Part shown: in pieces, positions 47,022 to 60,800 of the stretch
Layout of the letters: every line of letters starts with the position of its first letter
How positions within the stretch are numbered: the first letter of the stretch is position 1
Origin: Apostichopus japonicus
Lineage: Eukaryota > Echinodermata > Holothuroidea > Aspidochirotida > Stichopodidae
Length of the DNA stretch: 64,000 nt
NCBI RefSeq assembly: GCF_037975245.1
Contig: NC_092571.1
Coordinates: 2,710,501 to 2,774,500 of the forward strand
Direction: 5' to 3'
Made by a program: the position numbers and the translations under genes
The notes under the pieces: generated by a model
Seen by the model: only the letters and a program-made list of their open reading frames with translations
Database searches by the model: none
Told to the model about the DNA's origin: nothing

Positions 47022-47051
47022 CTCTTCAAAAGCATCTAACTCCAACTGCTT
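47022..47051 (-). CDS. Candidate 30-base microexon (KQLELDAFEE)
   Basis: Acceptor ttccttggtgtctttag precedes AAGCAG and donor gtaattt follows GAAGAG. Both borders are phase 0, and it would join the exon at 40024-40152 as ...LDAFEE-MLRSHNKG, a plausible coiled-coil register. The phase-2 donor of the RhoGEF exon at 48024 does not fit it, so it does not directly continue that gene. Confidence 0.35.
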
Positions 47052-48019
47052 CTAAAGACACCAAGGAATAAAAGGATTTGATATTTTTGATTGTTATTAT
47101 ACAGATTTTGTGATACATTTTAACACACAGTTCTTAGCATAATGAAAAGAATTGGGGGGGGGGAGGGAAGCGGGTGGAAAATAACTTGCCGTTTCATTAC
47201 TGTCTGCATTTTGTAGCGACACAAACAAAACGTCACTTGCAAGCAACAGAAAGTTAACTTTTTCAGATGGTCGCACGCGGTTTGAGGTGAGTCTTCAATG
47301 CCTTTAATTATATTGAGAAGCGCTTCATATTATTGCCAGTCTGGAGTTGTATTTCATGATCTGGGCTAAAAAGGTTATTCTTTTCTTTTTTCCAGAACTA
47401 GTAGAACTATTTGTTATTGCAAGAATTTTTTTAAGATACCAACAGTACCTGCAATCATTCTGTAGCCTCAATTCAAAAAATTTTGTTTACATATTGGTAT
47501 TGGTGTCTCCAATCTTAGCTTCTACGATATACCTGGACGAAAGCAAAATCGTACTGCCTACATTTTAACTAACTTAAACAGGTTACACCATTTCTTCTGT
47601 ATGGGACTTTGCTGAGAGGTATAATTATTTACTTCTTAGCTTGTACCCAATACTTCTGTGTAATCAAGGACTAAAAATACATATGGCGAATGCTTGGGAA
47701 AATATCTTCCCGAAATAGCAGCATAGTTCATCGGTAGTTTATGATAGCTTTGGTATTTAATCTTTGGCATTGTTCAGAGGAAATTTCCAACATAACACAG
47801 AGGATAGCCCGGTATACTACTGTGTGGTAAGTTGCTCGGAAAGTCCCATTTATCGTTATTGATGGAACTAGCAAAATAGAGATTAGAACCGCACAGCCCA
47901 GAACGAAGCAAATAGTGGTTCCAGACTGTACTGTATGATCAGCAAGTATTATATTTGAAGTGATTCTTACAGATCATTTTCAACCTACTATAAAAAGAAC
48001 ATTTTACCAGTCTTGTTAC

Positions 48020-48856
48020 TTACATGATGGCAGCATTTCCATTCAATGAGTTGTCTCCATGGTTACGATTGTTGTCTGTTAGTAGGGTTGATGCATCATC
48101 GTTAACGTGGCACTGTTTCAGCAGTTGGTGGTTGTTGACTTTACAGACATCCCGCTGGCCCGGCGAAACGTATCTGTTCGGGGAATGGTTGGGAGAAATG
48201 TGTTGACCGTGCCTCTTGGCCGGCGAGGGTGTGTTCTTCTTGAACCGGCCCATCCTATGGGCGTCTGGATTGATGTAGGGGTCGTTAGACGAGGGCGGAT
48301 CGGAACAAATCTCGTCGTCGTCGGAGTCGTACGCCATGATGGTCTGAGCCGCTGTCGTCTGTTCGTATTTCGTGCTATGGTAGGAGCCTCTCTCGGATCT
48401 CTCATGAACGACTCCTAGGTTAAAGGACTTCGGTAGAGTGGGTTTAGGGGATATGGGTGGTGGCGTTCTCTTGCTGTCGCCCTCACTGAAAGTTCTTGGC
48501 ATTGGCACTGGAGGGACCTTCCTCTGGGGGGACCCTCCTGGCCTGGCTAGGGGTTCCGTTTGGTCACCATTCTCCTTGGCAGCTTCTTCTTTTACTGGCT
48601 GCAGATTGTCCTCTTCAGCCTCTTCCTCCTTTAAGGCATCTGGGAAGGAGGTAGGAGTATTCTCAAACATGGAGGTAGTGACCCGTCTATGGGGTGTCTT
48701 GGGGGAAGGTAGAGGGCTAGGTGTCGGGGACCCAGTGGGTGTCTCTACTTCCACACTCAGGCCTGAGGATGTGTCTGTTGGTTCCGAGCTCTGTGAGATG
48801 GATACATTGTCCAAAAAGTCGTCTGTGTCCTCTGTACATGCATAGTTGTAAAGCTC
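48020..48856 (-). CDS. RhoGEF large tail exon (Pro/Ser-rich)
   Basis: About 278 codons from ELYNYACTEDTDDFLDNVSI through PLARPGGSPQRKVPPVPMPR and RTPPPISPKPTLPKSFN to DNSLNGNAAIM. It has repeated SPxP and PPxxPxP motifs (possible SH3 ligands and proline-directed kinase sites) and an acidic YDSDDDEICSD patch. The exon can end at TAA (48020-48022) or at a strong donor gtaagt that overlaps that stop (AT|GTAAGT, donor at 48023). If spliced, the exon ends in phase 2. Confidence 0.8.
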   Translation of the reverse strand, partial: ELYNYACTEDTDDFLDNVSISQSSEPTDTSSGLSVEVETPTGSPTPSPLPSPKTPHRRVTTSMFENTPTSFPDALKEEEAEEDNLQPVKEEAAKENGDQTEPLARPGGSPQRKVPPVPMPRTFSEGDSKRTPPPISPKPTLPKSFNLGVVHERSERGSYHSTKYEQTTAAQTIMAYDSDDDEICSDPPSSNDPYINPDAHRMGRFKKNTPSPAKRHGQHISPNHSPNRYVSPGQRDVCKVNNHQLLKQCHVNDDASTLLTDNNRNHGDNSLNGNAAIM

Positions 48857-51800
48857 CTGACAAAGAAAAAAAACACAAACAAAACATAGGCAACAGGTGT
48901 AATTTGTTGGTCGTTGGTGATGACAAGCCCCATTGATGGGTCCTAAATTACTTCCACAACACAACAAGCTATAATTAACAGTGTAAACTCATTGCTCTAG
49001 CCTTAAAACGCTGGTTTATTACAATTTGTTTTCCAAAGATTTTTGAAGTAGTATTACATAGTGCAGAAATACTAGACTGGATCTTCAATACGTCCGCAGT
49101 AACGACCAATATTGGTAGTGTCATAATAGCTGCATGGCTTTGGCTAAAGTATAAAGACCAGTCGGTTTCAAATCCTTAAACTGGTTTTTAACCCCAAACA
49201 CTTTTTATAAAGTATGTATGCAAACTGATTGTCTAACATGACAACTTTTTATGCCACCCCCAATGGCTCACATATATTTATGAATGACAATAAGTGAACC
49301 TCATATTCATTTTCCTTGCAGCAGTACATTATTTATTTCATATATATATATTATAATAGTAAACAAATATTGATAATATCACTTTATATTATCACTGTTT
49401 ACTAATTAATTAGTACCACATACAATGTTCCTTTGAACTTTATGTTTGAACATTATTGAACATGTTTGAACATCATGTTTGAACTTTATCTAAATTTAAA
49501 CATAAAACCTGACTTTTTGCCGACTAAATGAACAATTTTGCAAGGTCGGTAATAGTGACTTCAATAAGAAGTGTTTTCATACCTTTGCTTTAGAGATCCT
49601 CTCCAACCATTTTTGTAGAGTATCCTTTTCAGTCGTTGCTATAAAACCGTAACTTGCTAATCCATAATCATTGACACACACTGCAGCAAAGCCACCTGAG
49701 AAAAAGTAATTTGAAAATAAGGATAGGTTGCAGGGTGCAATAATGATCGGGATGGTTGATGGGGTGGCTGGTAGGATTGGAGATGATGGGCATGGCTTGG
49801 GAGATGATAGGGGTTGGGGGGGGGGGATCATGGATGAATGTGGATGGGATGGATGATAGATTGATGTTAGAAATGGGGTGGGTGGTAATGGGATTGGGGT
49901 GGACGATAGGGATGAATGAGGGGGAAGATAATGGGGATGAGAGGGAATCGATGATAAAGGATTAAAAGATTAACAAGCAGATTGAAATGGATGAGGGGGT
50001 TGGATAATGTAGTGGATGATAGGGTTGAAAGATTGATGTTGGGTAGGAGGGGGTGGATGGGATGGATTTTGGTGATGGATGGACGGAATGGATAATAAAG
50101 GATTGAAACATTGACATGAGGATGGGGTGGATGATGGGGGTGGATGATTGACAATAGGATGGATGGATGATTGAATGTATTTGGTGGCATGATTGAATGG
50201 ATAGGATGGATGGATAGATGACTGATTGCTACCATGTATGATAGAAAGGACAATGGGATGCATGTTACATTGCTGCAATGTATATAATACAAATGAACTT
50301 ACTCTTATCTTTCAACTCCTGGACATTGATTCTGTCTATTCTCATCGGAGGTTTTATGACTTTGAATTTATCCTTCTTTGGCTTGGTGAAGACGACCGCA
50401 TCCGTAAACAGAAAGACATAGACATCAAACTAGGTTCAGAGAGGAAGCAACAAGATTTATCGTTTAGCTATTTAAGGATCAGTCCATGGATGCAGCTGTT
50501 GTAGTAGACCATTCAAATACACTGCTGATAGCAGGGCCAGGTCGGATTTCTATATAAAAATTTCTATTCTATTCTATTTCGATTCTAAAAATTTTTGAGA
50601 AAAGACCCTTTAAACACAACTTAACAATTTCATTTTCAGTGCGTAAGTACAACATAATTAAAATATGACAATTTACATAAAATAATATCACCAAAATGAT
50701 ATATACCGGTACACATGGCAAAATAACTTGCCGAGTTCCCGAGATATACAACTTCAATGTTACCTTATTCATTAATATGCTTGTGCAACAAGAAAGTGCA
50801 TCCTTATCTCATACATCTTATTATTCTTGGCGCCATATTTTGGTAATAATTTTATCATTATCAAAGTTCAAGGAAATTGCCTTTGATTGTAGTTTTTAAA
50901 CAGACACATTTCCTCAAATGGCCAACTTGCATAATTTTCACCAATACCAATTGCGTGCACAAAAAGATGGGGGGGGGGAAGTTGGGGCATGCCAGGGAAG
51001 AATTAGACCACTGCTATGGGTGTAAACCTCCCTCCCCCCCAATTCTATAAAAAGAATGACAAAAATATGACAATGACATAAAATATTATCACCAAAATGA
51101 CCATCAAAATATTACATCATCATTTTTTAATGAAAGCATGTTGTAAGCAATTTGTTGCAAAAATAGTTTCGTTTTCGTCCGGATCCAAATCGTGAAGTAT
51201 AAATGTAGGAAACATTACAGGCAATGTTTCCTGTTCTTGATGTGAAAAGAACTCTTAAATAAATAAAGTATTACAACAACGACAACAATAACAACACAAG
51301 AATGATAAATCAATAACAGGTTGTCATAAAATGTTTGATTGCAGTAATACTCTGTATTGTGTGTATATTGTTGTACAGTTTTTTTGTGTTTGGGTTTACA
51401 CAGCCAACTCCCAATGGGACTATTAATGTTCAAAATATGTCACCAAAGATGGAGTTCCATGCAGTCACCGCCCACTTCCCTCACCTTGCTTTCCTGGTCG
51501 CGAATTTTCATGGGACCCTCGTAGAGTAACCACCTGCACTGCTGGGTCTTAGCGAACGGCATCCCAACACTGAGATCCAAACTGGAGTACTCTTCGGTTA
51601 GCTAACAAAAATCAAGGTCAAATGTGGTTCATTGAATAAAAAAGTACTTTTATGCAAATTTACAACTATAGGAAGGATAACATTTATACAAGGGACAGTT
51701 TACATCTAGCTATCATGTTGAAGACTATTTGTCAATATTAAATATATTGAATATTGAAAATATATAATATATTGAATATTTGTCAATAATGTTCAATATT

Positions 51801-54800
51801 GTCAGCCTATTGCATTGATATTGTTACACATTTGGTAACATTTTATCCAAAAGTGCAATCACACAATAATATGTTCAGTTTGTGCGCATTAATGTGACAA
51901 CCGATTTATACCACCTGGACAAAGTCACTTTTTTTCCAAATAGTTGTGCACCAATTAGGCCAAGCATATCCTAAGCTACGGTTGAATCTGGCAAGCATTA
52001 ATCATTAGATTGTAAAATTTCAGGTGAAAGACAAGAAACCCTTAAGTATATTAGATCCATGAATCAAAAAGTGCAAATCTTCAAACAGAATGATACAGGA
52101 TCAATAGAAACAGAGGTCAAAAATGAGGTAAATGAAACGATATAAATCAGCAAACAGTGCATACTTTAACATCCGTTCTTACCCTGGAAAGCTCTTCGCA
52201 GCCGCTAGGGATGTGAATCCCTTCGTAGCCTTCTATTCTAGCTAGTGCATTATCTAGCTTACACTGTTCCTGATGTCTGGTCACCTCGTGGTTGATTCTC
52301 CTAATAAAGTGGTCCACTTCGTCAGCCTATGAAGACATAACAAGAGAGTAAAGATAGAATCCAGCTCAAGATTAACGCAACAGATTTGAGTGATGGACTT
52401 TACCAAATAGTTCTCTCATTCACTGGATCAGATGTGCACACAATTTAGAGGGTGGGAGAGGGGCAGGGTTGGCTAGGGAGGGGGAGGGAGGGGAAATCCT
52501 AAATCCCCATGACTGAATATGATCCAGGAGGCATGAAACTTTATGCAAGGGCCAGAGGCTTACAATTCTGTTGTAAGATAAGTCCCAGAGTTGTTTACAC
52601 TTGGTTGACAACATTATCAAATCCATCAACTGTCACTCAAGATACTTTGCCATCATCACATAAAGAACCCTCAAACCTTTTTTTTTCTCACCAAACAGCA
52701 AAGTATTCAAGATTCAGTTCAGTTCTCAAACTTTTGCCAATGAATTCAGTTTTATTGACTTGACATGTAAATACTTTGACTATTTTTACTTGTTAAGGTT
52801 CTGCTATCTGTCGGTGTGTCAACATCAAGTTTGAAAGTATATTGAAAGGTATACTAACTAATGAACCCATGTGTTGTTCTTTCGTAACTTTAAAGAACAG
52901 CTTCTTCTCACAACGGAATTGACAAATTTCACTTTAATAAATCACAATTCACTCACATGCCGTACACAATAGATAGAACTGTTTCAAGAATTGACTTTAG
53001 GCAGAAATTTAGTTTTGATATGATATTTATGCAAGCATAACTCTAGTATAACTCAACCTAAAACATATTCTTTTAACTTCACATATAGACAACAGAGCAG
53101 GCTTGGATGACATTCAGTACCATTTTGTCTTCAACAAATTTGTATTGCATCAGAGAAACTGAGCTATTGGTTTGTTTATTAGACTACATAGTCCAGTCAC
53201 TTTAACTGATAAACCTTTACCAAAGCACCATTTCCAAAAATATACTAAACTTAGTATAGAAACAAAACCTGGACTGAATGCAATTTTTATATCTTTTTAA
53301 CTGTCTTGTGCCTAAAGTCCACCCAATTATCCTCGGTCATCAAAATGGAGTTTCCAACTTCAAAACGATTTCAGTCAAATGAAATTGATAACAACATGAT
53401 GAGATAAAAGTTCTTTCTTACTCTGGCTTGAATATCTATTTTCATCCTCTCGTCTACCGTTTTCTTGGCAACAGCAGACAAAAGGAGAGGATACTTGGTC
53501 AATCTTTGCATAGGATACACCAGAAGGTCAGAGAGCTTCTTTCTCTCCGAATCTCTTCGCTTTTCGCACCACTGTTGGATGAAAATGTAGAACGTTTAAA
53601 TTTACACCGATAAACCAAAAAAAAATGGAGTAGTGAGTCAAACTGTCACTTTGGCAACACAGCAGAAACCATTTGTATTACATGGGTATTTGCAAAGTTC
53701 AACAGTTAGGGTGAGGAGGGAGGGGGGGGGTAGGAGGCTATCGAGTCTACTTCATGATCATTGTTCATACCAATGGTGGAAAAGCTATAATTTGTGTGTG
53801 TGTTTGTAATTTGTTATGAAAAGAACATATACCAATTAAAAATCGACTCACAAACACTTTAAAATGAATCACATTACCATACAGGAGAACACTGTGGTCA
53901 TCACTGAACAGAAGACAATATTGTCATAGTAATGCAAGAGAGATGTGAGGTGAAATGTGAAAGAGAGAGGGGGGGGGTAGGGTAAGGACAGGGAGAAATT
54001 GAATTCTTGAAAAGAAGGGGGCATAAAACCAAAGTGGACCAAAGCAATAAGTTATACTGGTCAATGGAACTAAATGATTGGTCCGATCTGGCACAATTAT
54101 TAACTTACATAATTATATATGCATAAATTACTCACCGTTAGATACTGTTTAAATAAAGGCTCGTCTGTCAAGGTTCGGACAAGCTCCAAGCAGTGGCCCT
54201 CTTCCGGACAGAATTTGAAGTATGGTGTAAAGAGAGTTGTGAACTAGCAGGAAAAAAGGAAATTATTACACTTATTGAGAGGGTAAAAACCGTAGAAACT
54301 TGATATCGCCGGACACACAATAGCTTCATATACTGAATACACAGCTACGTCATACACTTTACACACAGATTACATGTTAATAATACATATCCTGACTGAT
54401 GGCGCTATATACACAGCTTTTCTCGATACAGAATTTGCTAGTATTCTACTAAATAGCTTGCTAATACACTTAACATGCACCTTGGAAGTAGTTCACATAA
54501 GGCCTGATGAAAGTTAGCATCCAGCTTGTTATCACAAGATAACTCAATACACAACTTCATACACAGCTTATATGTAAATACTTCATAAACTGACTCAAAA
54601 AACTCAATACATAGCTTCATAGTACACTTCAAACACCTCTAACAAATTACTAGTGAACTCAATATGCTCTGTCTGATGGAACCTAATAAATAGCTTATGT
54701 CTGACTTGATACACCATTTACTAGTAAATTCAATGCAGAGCTTCCTAGCTGTACACTAACAAAACTTGCATGTGAGCTGTACATGCATAGCTATTACACT

Positions 54801-57800
54801 TGCTATCACACACTCCATATGTGACTTGTTATTAATCAAATGCAAGCCTTCTATACACAGCTTCTCGTTACACAATCTGATGGAATACTACAGTTCAAGA
54901 AACTCCTTATGAACCTGGACAGGACTTGATATAGAGAGATTTCTAGTACTCATTATACAGCTTTGAACACTCAGTATATACAGCTATAGACTCCATATAT
55001 ATAGCACGCTTATGTCTTTAAACGTTACAAAGATGTCAGCTTCTCGTTACACAATCTGATGGAATACTACAGTTCAAGAAACTCCTTATGAACCTGGACA
55101 GGACTTGATATAGAGAGATTTCTAGTACTCATTATACAGCTTTGAACACTCAGTATATACAGCTATCGACTCCATATATATAGCATATATGCTTACGTCT
55201 TTGAACGTGACATAGATGTCATCTGCATTCAGAGGTTTCTTCTCCGTTCTGAGTTTCTTCAGGTTCTTCATAATGTAGTCTTTCCAAAAGGTGATGTGTA
55301 GTTTCTCTATTTCTATGATGTTGGCAAATATCTTTTCTGACTGGATCTGAAAGGGTTCAGACGGAAAGAAAAAGATATAATTTTATCTTCCCGTTTACCA
55401 TTCAGAGAACTTTCCTGGGGTTTGTTTTGTCATTAACGAAATTAAGTGTTTGGTTTGATCTGCTTTCATAATCAATTAAATTTTTACAAGAGCCAAAAGC
55501 TTAGCGAGCGTTTCAGCTATGAAAAGGGCAGGTACACGGTAAGTTTCCATTTTTTAATTTTTTTTAATATTTTTAAATTCATTAATTGGTCAAGATTTCA
55601 AAATGAGTATCACTTACACCATTCAGGAGAGATGAGGCTTGAAGATTCAGCAATGTACACATATAGAGCTACATGGGGAAAAGAAAAGAAAAGAAAATGA
55701 AATAAATAAAGAAAGAAAAATTACAATACATTACATTACAATCAAAAACAGCATAATGTTCCAAGGTGGCCTCACAATGGCAGCCTCCATATTTCAATTC
55801 CCATAAAAGACAAACATTCCCTTCTCCCTCTACCAAAGTCAAATATTTATTGCAAAATTATATTAAAATGGCATGGTCATGTCATTCTAAGGATATTATA
55901 TATGAGTTGGGCACTATAGGTAAAAGAGAGAGGAGGGTGGGGGAGGGGGAACGGGAGTTAAATAGAACAGACTGAAATTTGCGTAATTGCTCTTTTTGCC
56001 GCCAACCACAGGTCAAAATAGTTCAGTTGCTAGATTAGAGGGCAGAGCTTGAAACCCTGAGGGTTGACCGGTTTGAATGCCTTTCCAGCCAATTATATAG
56101 ATTTGCTTTATACCAGTTGTAACAAAATTTCATATAAAAATGCAAGCAAGTCTGAAGAATTGTTGCACATTTGGTGGAGCCAAACTTTGAGCTCTGCAGG
56201 GATAAATGAAGGAATTATTCCAGGTGAAAACTCGATATGCCCACGGATGACGACGATACAAAATGTTTAACTGGCAAACACTTTTTAAGACATGATTTGA
56301 TTTTAACGACCAGAGCTGGGTTAATCTGTAAGCCATGCTTGAAATTAAACATTGACTCTTGTCTTTGCTCAACAATCATTCAATTCTATATTTAAACTAT
56401 TATGCATATCTTTTTAAACTTTCACTACGTAAATACATATCCTCAGAAGGCCTCTAGTATTAGTACAGTCACGTAGAGACGATGGTCAAACATTGAAGCA
56501 ATTAAGTTTCCATCCGTAAAAAAACACACACAAAAATAAAATAACACCTTTTTCTTCAGTGACCAGACTGTAACAATAACAACCATACTTCCTTTCATCT
56601 GTCATCCATATTGACAAAACCTTCAAATTATCTATTAACAGAGTGTTTCGGTAAAATTTTACATGATCCTGTTGACAAAAACAGTACAGTCAAGGGCTAA
56701 TTGCTAAACTTTAAAAACAAATCACTCCCGCGGACACTTGAGGGTTCTATCGATACCAAAAAAAAAAATCATCTTTTCAGACTTTTAGTTTATATGCTGC
56801 AGTCTATGGCTCCGTACAGAACTGGAAACGAAAGTTTAGACGCTAACTTACAGAAGACTGAAAATATCAAAACAAGGGTATCTTGTGACAGCAGTTTCCT
56901 GCAAATTGGTTTATAGTTTTACCAAAAATTCTGAGAATTCCAGAACTAGAAAGACGCCATTGCTAGGATTTTTATCAACAAAATGCAAGCTATTGGCTGC
57001 ATAAGAAAGCAGCCTAGTAGTTATCGAAATGGTTCCCTTCTCAACGTTTTGTCACCCAGTAACCTTTCACATATTTTTGAAAATATATGTTAACATATTT
57101 GAAAATGAATGTTGACAAGCTGATATCCTATCAAGTACATTGTCTTTGTTTTGAGATTTTAATTTTGTGGAAAAATCTAAAATCGATAGTATTAACTGAT
57201 TAAAATCAGAAATGAATATTTTAAAATTGAATTGAATATTTTTAAAATATAAACTAAAATATCATGTTGAAAAGACCCAGAGGTAAGTAGGACTCAATTT
57301 TCTATGATTTTTAAAAAGCAAACTGGCAACTTTCAATACTACTTTGAAGGATATTTATGGCAACAAATCCCCATTGAAACCAAGTAAGAATTGAGTCAAC
57401 AATGAACAAACAAGACTGAAATACACATGTGATACAATATGCAAGCCACTACATGTAGTTTGCATACTAGAATGAATCATTTCGTGCAATTGAAAGCATT
57501 GCACAGGAAATGACAAAGTATTGTAATATCACCAATGTTGTACCATTTTTTTAAAATGATTTACAGGTTATTATTTGCATATGATTAGCTATACATGTCT
57601 TCCTGCTAATCCATCTGGGGAAATGATTTTATTATTTGCAATCAACCACAAACCGCACATTGCCAAGGAAAAACAATACAAACACACAATAACACAAAAT
57701 AATAAATCTGTGCAAAAACAAATTGGAATAAGAAAATATTTTCTTGGCAAGATTGCTTAATCCAGAAGCCATTAAAAACCTTTCACACAGTGAGAGAAGA

Positions 57801-60800
57801 TCCTGCATTCCATACATACTACTACTAACCGGACACTAAACAGGATCTAACAAGGTACTGAACAATGCATAATGAAGTTTATGAAATAGGTGATAGCCTA
57901 ATGTGGCATACTCCTATTAGAGTCTATATCAATCCGCCCGATTGATCTCCTTCAGGAAAAGTGCCAGAAAGCAGTAGGAGAACATCTTTTTTGACCTGTT
58001 ATCAATCATGATCTAGTTTTTTTGTGGCCTGCATGTTGAAGAGCATGAATGGAAGTACATGTGGTGCAGAAAATGGGTCAATTGAGGCAATTTTAGACCC
58101 CTTTAGGCCTCCCTGGGGCAGAGTACGAAAATTGGTTACTACGGAGTTAAGCGTTTTTTTTTACAAGTGACAACAACTTCGGGCTCTGATAGCAAAAAAT
58201 CTGCACCGTCATGGTACGGAAAATTGATAGTGCCATGAAGAAAGGCCAACTTGTCAGCTATCCATTGATGGGTAGCGTTTAGCTAGTGAGAACTTCTATC
58301 GAGACTAAGAGACCACATTACTTTTGTGATTTAGTGTGTTAGTTAATGGGGCTTTTAATGGGCGTATACTACCTTAATGGAGAGAGAGACGGAATGATAA
58401 ATAGAGTGATGGATATGTTGATAGGCGGGTACACAGACAGACTGATACATAGACAAAGATAAACAGACATACAGATTGACAGGAAGTTAATGTTTGCTAC
58501 AGAATCATATTCCAAACACTGATTCTGGAACAACAAGTTCCAAGCCCTGTGTTTCAAGATGCTAATACTTCACAAGATAAATATGTAAGTATCTTTGATT
58601 TGTACCTATCCTTGTTTCCTTGGTACTGACTACTTAACGACCGTAATTCTTGTCTCATCTGCCTGTCAACCCCTCTCTCCTCCTACCACTCCCCTCCCTC
58701 CCCCCTCCTCCAACACCAACACCGTAATAGAAACAAGAAACTTCATACTCACATCAATAATGATCCTTAGATTTTTGATACATCTGTTCTCTGTCTTGAA
58801 AATTTCCCATATTGCCTCCATCTGATCTTGCTCTTTCTTATCCATGGACGAGACATCTTTGACGATCTTCCTCCACGACTCCTCCTGGGAAGAAGATCGG
58901 ATAATATGAAGAGTGCCAAATCGATATATAAACGATGATGACAGTGGATTAAAAAAATTAAAATAAATTTATAAATATAAACAAAATCTAAAAAAAATGG
59001 TGCACTGATTTTGCAAAATGATTATTGGATGAATTACCATCACGGGAAGTCCAAAAGGAGAATGTATTTGTCTCGCTCTACAGAGACGAACTCGACTGAG
59101 AAAGTTTGTGAAAGGGGACCCATCACTTTAAGAATTCAAACACTTGGATCAATCGCCAAGTCGTCTGTTGCTTCTGCACTGAGCAGGACTACCCTCATGA
59201 AAGATGACAATCATAAAAGAAGATAAATAAAGAAAGCCACAAGACTTAACTAAAAAGTCTGGCATGGCAGATCATTCAATGAAACTTCTCAGGCTTACCA
59301 ACCTTACAGACTTACCAGAGTAGGAAATAGCCCTCCAAAATTCCCTTTCAACATCACCCTTACCAAAACAGCTGAGCGGACCAACCGCTCATTTTCTACC
59401 ACATATACCAAAACAGCCGGGTAGACCACTCATTTTCTGTCTAACATACCAAACAGCTATGGAGACCACTCATTTTTCTGTCTCATATATGACAAACAGC
59501 TATGGACCACTCTTTTTCTGTCTTATATACCAAACAGCCAGGTAGACTAATCACGGCCCGTTCTTTAACATACCAAAACGGCTCCCACAGACAAGACCAT
59601 CCACTCCATATTTCATGCCTGGCTAACACACCAATATGCAGATGAACCATTCCGAGTGTTGGGAACTTACCAACTCAAAGATTTCCTCGTCATGGTTGCT
59701 GGCACGATCACCCAGTGAAAGAAGTCTTATTGGAAAGGGTTTGAGCCCATGGATGCTAAATTGATCCAATTTCTCTTGCAGAGCGAAAGCTTTCGGGTCA
59801 AACTTCTCGTTCTGTAAATTGAAGAAAGTGCATCCCAGTTCAGTAGATATCGAAGGAGATTCATTTTTAAAAGTGAACGAGTGTATTACATTGGATGGCG
59901 GTACACTATCCATTAGGAGTTTTTGTTTAATACCAGAATCATCAATTAAATTAACTTTACTCAAACTAATGATAGAAAGAAAGAAATCACAGCTTCATCT
60001 GCAGTGAAAGGCTCCATGCTACCTAGGCTAAAATATTCCCATATATTTGGCAAAGTAACAAAGTGCATTCCAGATGCTTCGTGCATATGTCGCAACATCT
60101 TTTATGTTGTGAAAAATACTAAACATTTTATTTTTGGACTTGGGTAATTATGAAGCAGGGAGATGTTACCATGGAAACACACCCAGCCAGTTAAGGGTAT
60201 ATAAATGTCACTATATTATTATTACATGTCATTTTAACTAATTAATACTTTTTCTGTAAACAAATTTTTTAATAGATTTCATTTCTTATGATTATTAATT
60301 TTTGGATTGCTATAAATTGTCCCAGAAATAGTTTTTGTTTTTCAATGACCTATGGACACCATTGCCCTGGATATACAACCAACACGTGTCAACATACTCT
60401 AATGTACGTTAGAAATATAGAGTGAAAGATTAACAAGGAAGTGATATCAAGATTGGACTAATAACGTTGTCAATGATCCACTGCCTGACCTTGCCAAAGT
60501 ATTAGCCTTGTTCAAATTGCTTTCGAGAAAGCAAAATAAACATGAAAAGAGGGTGGAGCAGGATGGTTAGCAATAATAAAACGAAAACCTTTGCAAATAA
60601 TTATTTTTGATCGCAGAAGTAAACGTTCTATGTGTGGGTCATTGAAGATAGTGATGTACTTCGCAGTCTCCAAATTTTGAACTAGATTACATTTCACTAC
60701 AGACTGAGATAAAAAAAAAAAAACATCAGTTAAAAAAAAAAACTCTTTTAAGATAATGTATTGCAGAAAACTTTTCCCCATGTCATATTGGAAATTGTTC

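Larger units (their letters stand above)
44378..48015. other. Intronic or intergenic stretch between candidate exons
   Basis: Contains the tandem duplication at 46370-46905, the microexon candidate at 47022-47051 and short simple runs. Another weak 35-base candidate exon, about 47201-47235, would bridge phase 2 to phase 1 (DVLFVSLQNAD) between the RhoGEF tail exon and the exon at 44377, but its donor gtaatg is poor. Confidence 0.4.

Noticed and set aside
48107-48936. Plus-strand frames opposite the RhoGEF tail exon
   Set aside because: Antisense shadows; the minus frame continues the DH-PH protein in phase.
49867-50292. Pro/His-rich minus-strand frames of up to 141 residues
   Set aside because: Caused by the GGATGAT minisatellite in the PH-domain intron.
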